DNA of 64,000 nt from CAWAVN01 sp963844315 (GTDB taxonomy: Bacteria; Planctomycetota; Planctomycetia; Planctomycetales; Planctomycetaceae): assembly GCA_963844315.1 (NCBI GenBank), contig CAWJOC010000039.1, forward strand, positions 1 through 64,000, read 5' to 3'. Shown piece by piece: positions 42,012 to 50,641 of this stretch (within the stretch, counting starts at the first letter, position 1; the number at the start of each line of letters is the position of its first letter). A program made the translations under genes and the position numbers. The notes beneath the pieces were generated by a model. It did not search any database. It saw only the letters and a program-made list of their open reading frames with translations, and had not been told where the DNA came from.

Positions 42012-42068
42012 TCCGACAAATAGGCCGATAAATAGTCCGATAAGCCCCTATTCCAGTCCGATTTTCCC
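42012..42068. repeat. 12-bp iteron-like repeats upstream of the integrase
   Basis: TCCGACAAATAG (42012), GCCGATAAATAG (42024) and TCCGATAAGCCC (42036) follow one another in a 12-bp register; a fourth partial unit TCCGATTTTCCC begins at 42057. They lie between the tRNA terminator and the integrase start. Their place fits arm-type recombinase or excisionase binding sites, but that is inference. Confidence 0.6.
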
Positions 42069-42128
42069 CCGTACTCTGAATTGACGAAACCGCCAGGTTA
42101 ATTCAGAACACCGCGGGAGAAAAACTGG

Positions 42129-44266
42129 ATGGCCACACGCTCCCGGCAGACCTGGAAACTCGACGCCCAGGGACAATACGCCCGCCAGATCGGCTGGAAA
42201 CAAAATCCCAAGGCCAGCGAGTCCAGCACAAATTCCGCCTGGGGACCGATCTGCAGGAAGCCGCCGCGGGAACAGCGCCTCCGGGAACTGTGGGAGCGAT
42301 CGAGGCCACTGCAAAACGCGGAACGCCCTCTGGGATGAATTTCACCTTGGAGATCGCCCGCCAGATCGCAAGGGGAGCCATCAAATTGTGTTGACGCCCT
42401 AGTCGAAGGCGAATCGGATCGAGACTATGCCCTGCGGTATCCAATGGCGAAGACGGCTTTCCCTCGCTTCGTTTCCAGGCTCAGGACATGGCAAAATATG
42501 CCGCCGGCAGTGGACGGGAAACTTACTCCCTCAGTGACATTATGATTTGGCCCGCCTTCGCCCCGGGAAGAATTACGATACGGCTGCTATTCGGCCGGGC
42601 GGCAAATGCCTTGGGCCTTGTGGATTGCCCCGCCAGCCCCGACGCTTGTGCAAGTGCCCCACCACCGGGGTTCACCCAAAGCAACACTCCATCAAGCGAT
42701 GCGGGACTACAAGGCTGGATCGAACAGCATTATTTCCGCCCGACCTGACCGGATCAGCAACACCGCTCCAAACCAAGATCAAACAAATCCAAACGCTGAT
42801 GGACCGGCACGAGGATGTGCCGCTTATCGCAAAGTGGGTTTTGAAGCCGATTGAGCAGATGATCTGTTATTGGCGGCGGCGGCCCAACAAGAAAGGGACG
42901 AAAAAGCCGATCAGCCGGGTCTCCGCCGAGAATTTCATTGGGGAACTCAAGCGGTTTTTCAAATGGCTGCATCGCTCCATCAACTATGCCTGGCGCAAGC
43001 CGGAGGATTTTGAGGGCATTGACACAACCGTTGACATGGACTCCGCGGAGACCGGGCGGCGATTGGTGCAGGCCCGATGTGTTTTCTCTGGACGAATTGA
43101 TCCTGTTGAACCGATACGCCACTCCGCTGGACCGCATCTTCTTCTTCTGGCGCTCAATTGCGGTTTCGGCGTGGCGGAGATTGCGTCGCTGACGATCGAG
43201 GAAGTGTGTTTTTCAAGGGGCATTCGCCACGGGACCAGGAACTTTTGCATTACGAAACCACCGACCGTGATTCCTTCATCAAGCGGGTGCGACCCAAAAG
43301 CGGTGTTTACGGGGAGTTTCTCCTGTTTGACCAGACCGTCAAGGGTTGAAGTGGGCACTCGACCGCCGCCGAAAGCAGCCGGAATCCCAGCCCGCATGCC
43401 CCTTGTTTCTCAACGGGCGCGGGGAGCGGTTCGATAAACCCACCCAAAGCGGGAACCGCAACCAGCAGATTCCCAACCAGTTCGCGCCGCTTCCGAAGAC
43501 GGATTCGAACGAGCTGGCCAGGAATGCCAGATTTGTCCTTTGGGAAATTCGGAAGACGGCGGCGGATTTGATCCGCCGTTTATCTGACGGCGAGGTTCCG
43601 GGCGTTTTTCTCTGCCACGGTCAACCCGTGCGGACGGACAATCTGGCGGATGTTTACACCAATCGCCCGTTTGGGAAAGTGTTCGCCACGCTCCGCAAGG
43701 TGGAAGAGCACTTAAAGCAGGTGTTTGAGGCGGCGGGGGCGGTATCCATTTCCATGTTAGTCCCAACCGCTCCTCCTTGTGATCCGATTGGCGAAAATCC
43801 GCGAGAACAGGACTTCCTCAACGCGGAAATCCACGAAGACTCCCACTCAAATTCAGGACGGGGATCCCCTCCAATCGTACGAGGATCAGACAACCGGTAG
43901 AATTCGGAATTGCAATTTGATCGCAGAGGATGGGCCGGAATTGCGGCTTCGATCCCAGAGTGGCGGGTGGCCTATGGACGGCTGCTAGGCAACATGGATT
44001 TAGGGCGGCCAACGCCTTTGACCGGCTTGCAAAAAAAAACGGGCATCAAGAAGCCGCTCAAATCCTTGAAGAAAACTTCAGCCTCCCTTCTCAGGGATAA
44101 CGAACGGTTCCAAGGGCTCGAAGGGCTTTTCCTGGGCCACGTGCCTCAGAGCATGTCCGATAAGCACTACACCTTGGTGCCGGGAAAACTGCTGGACCAA
44201 GCGATTCTCTGGCTCGAATCCCAATATCGGATTGGCTTGAAGGGGATCGGGATGACGCGACAATGA
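42129..44266 (+). pseudogene. Tyrosine recombinase (phage-type integrase), multiply frameshifted
   Basis: N-terminal MATRSRQTWKLDAQGQYARQ at 42129. A DNA-binding core follows (SRVSAENFIGELKRFFKWLH), then catalytic-domain pieces (LLLLALNCGFGVAEIASLTIEEV; CPLFLNGRGERFDKPTQ) and the C-terminal box SLFLGH-like FLGHVPQSMSDKHYT, ending at TGA 44264-44266. The segments lie in different frames with at least five switches. The usual box II arginine (LRKT in relatives) reads LKKT here. The location next to tRNA-Ser fits integration at the tRNA 3' end. As sequenced it is inactive. Confidence 0.75.
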
Positions 44267-44268
44267 AA

Positions 44269-44294
44269 GAGCCACCAGGACGAACTGGTGGCTC
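44269..44294 (-). terminator. Hairpin terminator between convergent integrase and winged-helix gene
   Basis: GAGCCACCAG (44269-44278) and CTGGTGGCTC (44285-44294) form a perfect 10-bp stem with a 6-base loop. On the - strand TTTC follows the stem, so it most likely ends the - strand gene at 44302-44765. Confidence 0.65.
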
Positions 44295-44301
44295 GCCGTC
44301 C

Positions 44302-44765
44302 TCACTTCCTCAACACCCAATTCCCCGTTTTCGCATCCACATCAAACGTCTCGCCCTTGTTCCTCGCGTTATGGAGAACCTGATAGAGCGCCACGGAGAA
44401 ATTCGTGGAGGTCGTTTTGTACCCGCGTTCGAGCATTCGGTTCGCCAGGTCCTTCAGAGAAAGCCCCTTTTTCTCCTGGCCTAAAATCTCGATGGCCCAG
44501 TTTTGCCTGTGCGCTCGTTCTCGGCTCGTTTCTTGACGGCAACACGTTTCTTCGGGGCTGCGGGTTTGGCGGAAACGCGTTCCGAGACGGCTCTTCCATT
44601 CCCTTCGGCCTGCGAGATACGTTGGTCGAGTTCACTTAACTGCTTCTGGAGTTCTGCTCGCTTCGCTTTGCGATCAGACAATTCCGACTGTTTCGATTCG
44701 ACTAATTGTTGAAGTTGAGCCAAAGAGTAATCGACAGGTTTCTTGACACGCTTCTTCTTGGCCAT
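44302..44765 (-). pseudogene. Lys-rich coiled-coil plus HARE-HTH-like protein, copy 1 (one frameshift)
   Basis: ATG 44765: MAKKKRVKKPVDYSLAQLQQ, a basic start and coiled coil (residues about 15-60), then a Lys/Ala-rich linker (APKKRVAVKKRA). The frame breaks near 44497; the next frame continues WAIEILGQEKKGLSLKDLANRM to GNWVLRK, stop 44302-44304. The C-terminal about 65 residues look like a HARE-HTH-type winged helix (inferred from pattern). Comparison with copy 2 (49900-50337) shows one base missing here. About 154 residues joined; possibly a chromatin-like DNA-binding protein. Confidence 0.68.
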
Positions 44766-44908
44766 GTTGCACCTCGGGTTGTAGGAAAGGATTAATCCGC
44801 AAATGATACAATCGCGGTGCGTGAAAGAAACAAAACAGAATTTCTTTACGATATTGACGTGGATATTGGCGGCTTGCCTGGAATACAGGCGTTCTAGCAA
44901 GGTTTCAA

Positions 44909-46020
44909 TCAAGCCACGGCGACTTTCACGCAATGGATTGGTGGAAGCGAATCGAACAGACAATCCCACTCTTCTCCTCCGTCTCGTCCAATCCAGAGCT
45001 GCCCGGTCGTGGTTCCGAAGTAGAGCGCGGGCGATTTGAGTTCATCCACGTCCATCGCGTCGCGGAGGACCGTGAAGTACGTCTCCTTCTTGGGCAGCCC
45101 TTTGGCGAGCCGCTTCCATTTGCCGCCGCCGTTTTCGCTCCGCCATACCGCGGGTTTGCCGCTGGGACAAGTCCGAGTCGCTGGCTCGAGCGGAACGACA
45201 TAGACCACATCGGGGTCGTACGGATGCACGACAATCGGGAAGCCGAAGTCCGACGGCAGCCCGTCGGCGATCGACCGCCACGTGCGGCCGTGATCGTCAC
45301 TCCGCAAGACGCCGATACCCGGACGCGGGCCACCCGGCCCGTCCCATTCCGCCCAGCCACCGTGGTTCTGCATGTAAAGCCGGCCGGGTGCATCTTTGTG
45401 ACCGGCTATTTTGTGAACGCACTGGCCGAATTCGGGATACGGATCCGGCATGAAGCCCGCCCCCACGCTGTCGTTGGACGCAGTGAAGGTGTTGCCGCCA
45501 TCCTCGCTCACGTAGTGACCGCCCGTGGAAATTCCAAGGTGGATCCGTTTGCCGTCACGCAGAATCGTGTGCATGCAGAGTCCGCCATTACCTGGCTGCC
45601 ATTGTCGCGCATGTTCGTGGTTGCTGATCCCGGCGACCAGTTCCCACGAATCCCCGCCATCGCTGCTGCGGAACAGAGACGCCGGTTCTACGCCGCACCA
45701 GAGTCCTTGTGATCGTCGCCCGCTTCGAGCGACCAAATATTCACTACCGCGCGTCCGTCGTTTGAAGGAAAGGCGGGTGCCGACTTCGTCTCCTTGAACT
45801 TCTTGCCGAGATCCGTGGAGACCATAATCTTCATGCCGAAAAACGCATTGCAGCTCGAAGCGTAGATCCTCGGCGAGCGGCGGTCATCGATCAGTGCGGC
45901 GAAAACGGCCACGCCCGGTCCGAAGGGTCCACGCAAGTCGAAGCGGCCCCGCGCCTTCGTACTCTCGGCGACAAACAAGCCCTTTTTGGTTCCGATCGAA
46001 ATGACGATGCGTTCAGCCAT
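44909..46020 (-). CDS. BNR/sialidase-like beta-propeller protein (one frameshift)
   Basis: ATG 46020 has GGAGG eight bases upstream. The first frame reads AERIVISIGTKKGLFVAES and NAFFGMKIMVSTDLGKKF, up to about 45720. The rest (GVEPASLFRSSDGGDSWE, HYVSEDGGNTF, VLRSDDHGRTWRS, VWRSENGGGKWKRLAKGLP) is in the next frame to 44909. Four Asp-box-like repeats mark a sialidase-superfamily propeller; no signal peptide, so cytosolic. About 370 residues joined. It directly follows the MoaD-like gene (stop and start 2 bp apart), suggesting the two work together. Confidence 0.82.
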
Positions 46021-46022
46021 GT

Positions 46023-46297
46023 TCAACCTCCAGAGACTGCGGGCATGATTGTCAGAATGTCGCCCGAAACTAACACCGTATCGAGCCCTTCCCGCTGATG
46101 TAAGAAATCGTCGTTCACGAACAAGTTCACGTGTCGGCGTATCGCCCCCGTCTCGTCACAGACGCGGCGATAAAGCGTCGGGTGAGTCTGCGCAAGCTCG
46201 CCAGCGCCGCACGCACTGTCGGCGCGGAGAGACAAAGCTCCGATGCGCCGCCGCACTCCGGACGAAGTGGAGTTGGAATCTGAATGGAGATGGTCAT
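46023..46297 (-). CDS. MoaD/ThiS-like sulfur-carrier protein (one frameshift)
   Basis: ATG 46297: MTISIQIPTPLRPECGGASE then VRAALASL. A frame switch near 46190 gives THPTLYRRVCDETGAIRRHV, NLFVNDDFLH and DILTIMPAVSGG. The C-terminal GG is the adenylation/thiocarboxylate end of ubiquitin-fold sulfur carriers. About 90 residues joined, normal for the family. It lies immediately upstream of the BNR gene. No MoeB/ThiF-type activating enzyme is visible in the window. Confidence 0.78.
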
Positions 46298-46469
46298 GAA
46301 CTTTCCCGATGGAACTTTTTTCTATCCGCCTAAAATGAATCGCCGCAAGGAAAAGGAAGAATGCCGCAACGGGCCCATACTGCCGATGAGAATCCAAAGC
46401 AAGACCAGCATGAAGGAAAATAACACATTCGAAGCGGATTCTGCACCGTTTTTAACCGAATCATGGCAT
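46298..46469. other. Short intergenic region, no gene seen
   Basis: 172 bp between the MoaD-like gene and the SMI1/KNR4 gene. No protein-like ORF or clear hairpin was found. Confidence 0.4.
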
Positions 46470-47066
46470 TCAGTCCCGTTTTCGAAGACCCCATTCCGTG
46501 TCATACTCAAACTTGTCATCCTCCAGAGCATCCGCTAATTCCGTAAGGTAGACGGCCAGAGAATCGGCAAGCCGCTTGTGGTCTCCCGACTCATGCGAGT
46601 GACTGATAACCTGTCCTTTCGAGCCAGACTCCGTGGGGGCCATATCGAGACAATAGAAGTCCCCGCCGCCATTTCCGGCCATTGGAATCCATCCGAGATT
46701 CCACCAATCCTGGGCCACACTGGGATCTGAGGTCGCTTCGTTGCCTTCAAAATCGCCGCCTTCAAGTAATTCTCGCTGCATCTTCCATTCGCGGACGATT
46801 TGGCCCAAGGAGGAAGGACCGAAAGCCATGTCATCCCATTCATCGACTGACGGAAACAATCCGCAACTCTCTCCATTCGGATCCGTTCCATTCATCAACC
46901 CGTAGAACTCGATGAAATCCAATGGAAACTCGACGCCAAGCTCCTTTGCAGCCAAGGCCAGTTCGTCCGAGGTCGCCGGCGCTTGAATCAAGTCCCATTC
47001 CTCAGGAGCGTTTGCCAGCATCCAAGCCCGAATCCGAGCCCACGATTCCGAAACAGAGGCACTCAT
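46470..47066 (-). CDS. SMI1/KNR4-family protein
   Basis: 198 residues from ATG 47066 (ATG 47072 is two codons upstream in frame). Landmarks: WARIRAWMLANAPEEWDLIQAP, PATSDELALAAKELGVEFP, DFIEFYGLMNGTDPNGESCG, GGGDFYCLDMAP. The frame is clean, unlike its neighbours. SMI1/KNR4 proteins are often immunity proteins against polymorphic or contact-dependent toxins, but many are orphan. No toxin gene is seen nearby, so an orphan immunity or regulatory role is possible. Confidence 0.85.
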   Translation of the reverse strand: MSASVSESWARIRAWMLANAPEEWDLIQAPATSDELALAAKELGVEFPLDFIEFYGLMNGTDPNGESCGLFPSVDEWDDMAFGPSSLGQIVREWKMQRELLEGGDFEGNEATSDPSVAQDWWNLGWIPMAGNGGGDFYCLDMAPTESGSKGQVISHSHESGDHKRLADSLAVYLTELADALEDDKFEYDTEWGLRKRD

Positions 47067-47207
47067 ATCCAAATCTCACAATTCCTCGAAATCACGGAAA
47101 TCATTCTCAAAGGAACCCGACTCGGGGAGCCTGAATCACGCTTGAGCATGGCTTGAGCCCTAGGAATTTTCCAGTCCGCCGCGTTTCGCACGGAGGTCGC
47201 AACCACA

Positions 47208-47282
47208 CCCCTCGTCGCAAACCCATTTCCCGCTTACGTATTTGCGCAAAAGGAAACGCCTGGCGCTCTCGCGCCGGCGCTT
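47208..47282. repeat. Bipartite palindromic element, copy 1
   Basis: Begins CCCCTCGTCGCAAACCC; an imperfect hairpin (CGCAAACCC / GTATTTGCG) is followed by a GC-rich hairpin (GCCtGGCGC / GCGCCggCGC). It is the same family and orientation as the elements at 49771 and 60781, and lies between the SMI1/KNR4 start and the alcohol dehydrogenase stop. Confidence 0.75.
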
Positions 47283-47318
47283 ACCGCCTGCCAGTCGAAC
47301 ACATGGCACAAAGGCAAC

Positions 47319-48300
47319 CTATCGGGTGAAGACGGTTTTTCCGCAAGTCCTCCCTTCCCACATCTCACGGAATGCTTCCTCGGCCCGCTCCATCGGCAGT
47401 ACGGAGCCGATTTCCGGTTCGATCCCGGCGCTGAGCAATCAAGTTCATCATGTTCGTCATGTCATCCAGCGTGCCCATGATCGAACCCGTGATGGTGAGC
47501 TGGTCGGCAGATGACCGGAAGGAGGTTCAGCGACACTTCGAACCCTGTTGTGCCGCCAGTGATGACCAGCGTGCCGCCGCGGGCGAGCGACGACAGGCTG
47601 TGCGTCCAGGAGTCCGGGCCGATGTTATCGATGACGGCCGACACCTTTCGTGGCAAAGACGCAGTTGCGAGGAAAGGTCTGGTGCGGCACCGAGCGCGTG
47701 TGGCCTGAGCCCGACCTTCCTCCGTGCGACTGGTTGCCCAGACCTCGAAGCCGGCGGCGCGAGCCGAGTTGAATCAGTGCAGTCGCCATGCCGCCGGTGG
47801 CCCCCTGAATCAACACCGTCTCGCCGGCTCGAAGTCCGGACTTGGTGAACAGGGCGCGGTAGGCGGTCAGCCAAGCCGTGCCCAGGACTGAGGCATGAAG
47901 GGGCGAAAGCGCTTCTGGGCAGCGGGATCGCGTTTCGCCTTGGGCACGACGGTGTAGTCGGCGAAAGTGCCGTGGACGAACTCGCTGGGAATGTGCCATT
48001 GGGATCGAGCGTCTCGTCGCCACGCCAGTCATCGCTGCCCATCATCGGGTAGATGACGACCGGCGTGCCGTCATCCAGAGTGCCGGCCGCATCGTTCCCC
48101 AGGATGATGGGATAGGTGATGCCTTCGGGATGCCCGCTGATCCCGCGCAACGTGAAGAGATCGTGGCGATTCAGGCTGGCGTGACTGACCTTCACGCGCA
48201 CCCAATCCGTCGGGCACGTTCGGGTTCGGGCTGCTCCCCGATCTTCAGGGCTGAGAGCGGAGTCATCGGGAGCAGCGTGCGTGGCGTAAACTGCAAACAT
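47319..48300 (-). CDS. Zinc-type alcohol dehydrogenase / quinone oxidoreductase, frameshifted
   Basis: ATG 48300: MFAVYATHAAPDD. Pieces in different frames give WVRVKVSHASLNRHDLFTLR, YPIILGNDAAGTLDDGTPVV, VLIQGATGGMATALIQLGSR (nucleotide-binding GxGGxA-like), VIDNIGPDSWTHSLSSLARG, GTLVITGGTTGF and EMWEGRTCGKTVFTR, ending at TAG 47319-47321. At least five switches. About 327 residues, a medium-chain dehydrogenase/reductase without obvious structural-zinc cysteines, closer to quinone oxidoreductases. It follows the NTF2-like gene by 31 bp. Confidence 0.78.
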
Positions 48301-48331
48301 CTGTGTCGGCCTCCTTCGGCGAAGTGCCAGT

Positions 48332-48662
48332 TCACGGGATGATTTCCAACGACGTCGATCTTGTCGCCTTCGAGTTCGAAGAAGAACCGAAGATTGACGG
48401 GGCTGCCGGGAAAGTTGCCGGTGAGTCGGCAGAGTGACGATGACTTTTCCGTCCTGCTCGTTCGCACGCGAAAGGCTCGCTCGTGTACTGATACTTGGCC
48501 GAGGCTTCCGCCTTCCACTTCTTGATCGCGGCACCGACCTTCGATAGGTGTGTCCCTCGTCCTTCACGACGGCATCGTCCGTGAAGCACTGAGCAACGGC
48601 CTCGCTGTCGCTGTGTCTGCGGTGAAGTAGTCGGCGACGGGTTTTGGCAGATCGAGAGTCAT
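48332..48662 (-). CDS. SnoaL/NTF2-like protein, frameshifted
   Basis: ATG 48662: MTLDLPKPVADYFTAD, then SDSEAVAQCFTDDAVVKDEGHTY, AAIKKWKAEASAKYQYTSEP and LTGNFPGSPVNLRFFFELEGDKI in successive frames, stop at 48332-48334 (SLEIIP end). About 110 residues joined, the usual size of nuclear-transport-factor-2 fold proteins with a small-ligand pocket. It lies between the sigma factor and the dehydrogenase, probably one transcript. Confidence 0.75.
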
Positions 48663-48769
48663 GGGTCATCCCTCCAGTGAGAAAAACCGGAGCCATTGCT
48701 CCGTCTATCTCATGGACACCTGCGGCGACCGACCGTGACAACTCTGAGCCAGGATATCGCGACGATTTT

Positions 48770-49658
48770 TCAGTTCAGATGCAGCGCCCCGCGTAGCATC
48801 GTCGCGGTCGAGCAGATCGCCGAAGCCAGTCGAATCTCGATCCGCAGGCTGGAGAAACGGGTGATCGCCGATAGATGGCTGCGTGCTGTCGTTCAACGAC
48901 ATCCTCGATTTCGCGGACCATTTCCCCGAGCGACATCCCGGATTCGTTCGGACATGCTCTGGAACGAACAGCAAACGGTGGGGATCGACATGGCCCTGCT
49001 CGATGAAGCCCCGCGTCTTCTTCGGGCAGCGACAGGGATTGTTCTTGTTCACGAGGCCACACTGGTTGTTCATGAAGCTGTGGAGATCCCGGCGGGCACG
49101 CGCCAGACATTGGCGGAAGTTGTCGGCAGTCATCTCTAGCACCTCGCCGCCGACGGTATCGCTGGCGCCGAGGATCTCGCCGAGCGTGAAGATCAACCGT
49201 TGCTTGCGATCCAGGCAGAGCAGCATGCCCATCGTGCAGCCATTCTTGGCTTCCTCGACCAAGATCGGCAGCGCAACGGGCACACTTTTCGGATCGGGCA
49301 AATCGAGATCCGGTGTGCCATGGATGGCAGCACTGTAGTCGGCGAAAGTCGTCACTTTTTTCTCTGCGCTCCGGCGCTTCATGTTGAGGACGTGATTGGC
49401 AGCAATGCGGTAGAGCCAGGTGCGGAACTTGCTCTCACCCTGGAATGTACTGAGCTTGGTGATGACCTTGATGAGCACTTCTTGGGTGACTTCCTCGGCG
49501 TCTTGCGGGTGAAAGACCATGCGGACAGCGATGTTGTAAATCCACGCCTGATGCCGCAGAATCAACGCCTCCAGTGCAGCGCGATCTCCATTCTTCGACC
49601 GCTCAACCAGGTCAATATCGGCAGTATCGCTGTCGATCTCGGTGAAGGGATTATGCAT
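48770..49658 (-). CDS. ECF-type RNA polymerase sigma factor with Cys-rich C-terminal extension, frameshifted near its end
   Basis: ATG 49658 with GAGGAG upstream. Region 2: GDRAALEALILRHQAWIYNIAVRM, DAEEVTQEVLIKVITKLSTF, KFRTWLYRIAANHVLNM. Region 4: FTLGEILGASDTVGGEVLEM and NFRQCLARARRDLHSFM. A Cys-rich extension (CGLVNKNNPCRCPKK) follows. The C-terminus is found across frames (MVREIEDVVERQHAAIY; DHPFLQPAD; MLRGALHLN with TGA at 48770). About 296 residues. An upstream in-frame extension to 49895 translates the palindromic repeat and is rejected. No anti-sigma gene is adjacent; the Cys-rich tail may sense metal or redox state (inference). Confidence 0.85.
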
Positions 49659-49770
49659 GACTCGGCTCCTCAATTCGATGACGTGAATGGCATAGTATCC
49701 GTTCCCTTTGACACCATTCAGCCGTGAGTGTGACAAATGTTGGGAAATCCGCCCTCGCCCGACCAAAATG

Positions 49771-49855
49771 CCCTCGTCGCAAATCCTTTTCCCGCATACG
49801 GATTTGCGTCCCCGCATGAAAAAACGCCGCTCGCTTTCGAGCGGGCGTTTTGCAA
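49771..49855. repeat. Bipartite palindromic element, copy 2
   Basis: CGCAAATCC (49779-49787) pairs perfectly with GGATTTGCG (49800-49808). A second hairpin (AACGCCGCTCG..CGAGCGGGCGTT) flanked by A and T runs follows, terminator-like in both directions. It lies about 113 bp upstream of the ECF sigma start and 3' of the truncated winged-helix gene. Confidence 0.82.
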
Positions 49856-49899
49856 AACGCGGAGGTTCACTCATATTGCCCAATCGCTGTCGCATTCAC

Positions 49900-50337
49900 C
49901 TATAGAGGCCTTGTCCCACCAATTACCGTCCACACTGCGCCTAACTTCCTCATCACCCAATTCCCGGTTTTCGCATCCACATCAAACGTTTCGCCCTTAT
50001 TCCTGGCGTTGTGAAGCACTTGATAAAGCGCCATGGAGAAATTCGTGGAAGTCGTTTTATACCCGCTTTCGAGCATCCGGTTCGCCAAGTCCTTGAGAGG
50101 GAGCCCCTTTTTCTCCTTTCCTAAAATCTCGATGGCCCAGTCTTTGGCCGTGCGTTCATTCTTGGCTCGCTTTTTGACAGCGACGCGTTTCTTCTTCGTT
50201 GCTCGGGTTTTCGTGGAAACGGGCGCCACAATCGCTCGCCCATTTCCCTCGGTCTGCGAGATCTGCTTGTCGAGTTCGTTCAACTGCTTTTCGAGCTCGT
50301 CTCGCTTCGCTTTAAGATCGGCCAGTTCCGACTGTTT
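49900..50337 (-). pseudogene. Lys-rich/HARE-HTH-like protein, copy 2, 5'-truncated
   Basis: The frame from about 50337 reads VKQSELADLKAKRDELEKQL, NELDKQISQTEGNGRAI, then KKKRVAVKKRAKNERTAKDW, AIEILGKEKKGLPLKDLANR and VLHNARNKGETFDVDAKTGNWVM, stop at 49900. It is similar to copy 1 at 44302-44765 over its whole length, but copy 1's first about 23 codons (MAKKKRVKKPVDYSL...) have no counterpart: similarity stops at 50337. The sequence beyond belongs to a serine hydrolase. Met at 50283 could still start a shortened protein. Confidence 0.72.
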
Positions 50338-50565
50338 TACCCATTGCGGCCATTCACGCAGTCGTACACTCGCTCGACCACCGGCACGGCATGGTCCTTG
50401 TCAGCCCAACCGTCCCACAGATCGACCACCATCTCACCGTCAATAGTGACGGCGAGCGAGGCGCCGAGGTCTTCCCCTGACTCAAGGTTGGCTGCAAACA
50501 ACTCGCGCACAGGGTCGAAACGGGCGCATGCATGTGCCGCCCAATGGCGTCGGTTGGTTGCTCAT
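50337..50565 (-). pseudogene. 5' fragment of a beta-lactamase-fold serine hydrolase
   Basis: ATG 50565 reads MSNQPTPLGGTC. One frame switch later comes ARFDPVRELFAANLESG, EDLGASLAVTIDGEMVVDLW and GWADKDHAVPVVERVYDCVNG, ending at TAA 50337-50339. This is the characteristic N-terminus of class C beta-lactamase/EstB-type serine hydrolases, but it stops before the SxxK nucleophile. The break coincides with the truncation point of the adjacent winged-helix copy, so one rearrangement cut both genes. Confidence 0.68.
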
Positions 50566-50641
50566 GGAACCCACGCTGGGAAATTGTCGCAAAGCCGATG
50601 CCGATGTGACGAGATGGGTTGCGGCTGATCGGCATCGGCGG

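Noticed and set aside
47527..48741. 404-residue - strand ORF that seems to fuse an NTF2-like and a dehydrogenase protein
   Set aside because: It is one frame running through frameshifted segments of two separate genes; each has its own start (48662, 48300), and parts of the ORF are out-of-frame nonsense.
49659..49895. N-terminal extension of the ECF sigma factor
   Set aside because: The extension translates palindromic repeat copy 2; ATG 49658 has a good ribosome binding site and a normal family start.
44266..50640. Second att copy of the tRNA-Ser 3' end
   Set aside because: No repeat of the T-arm/acceptor sequence was found by eye downstream; the island's far end may lie at the 50337 junction or outside the window.
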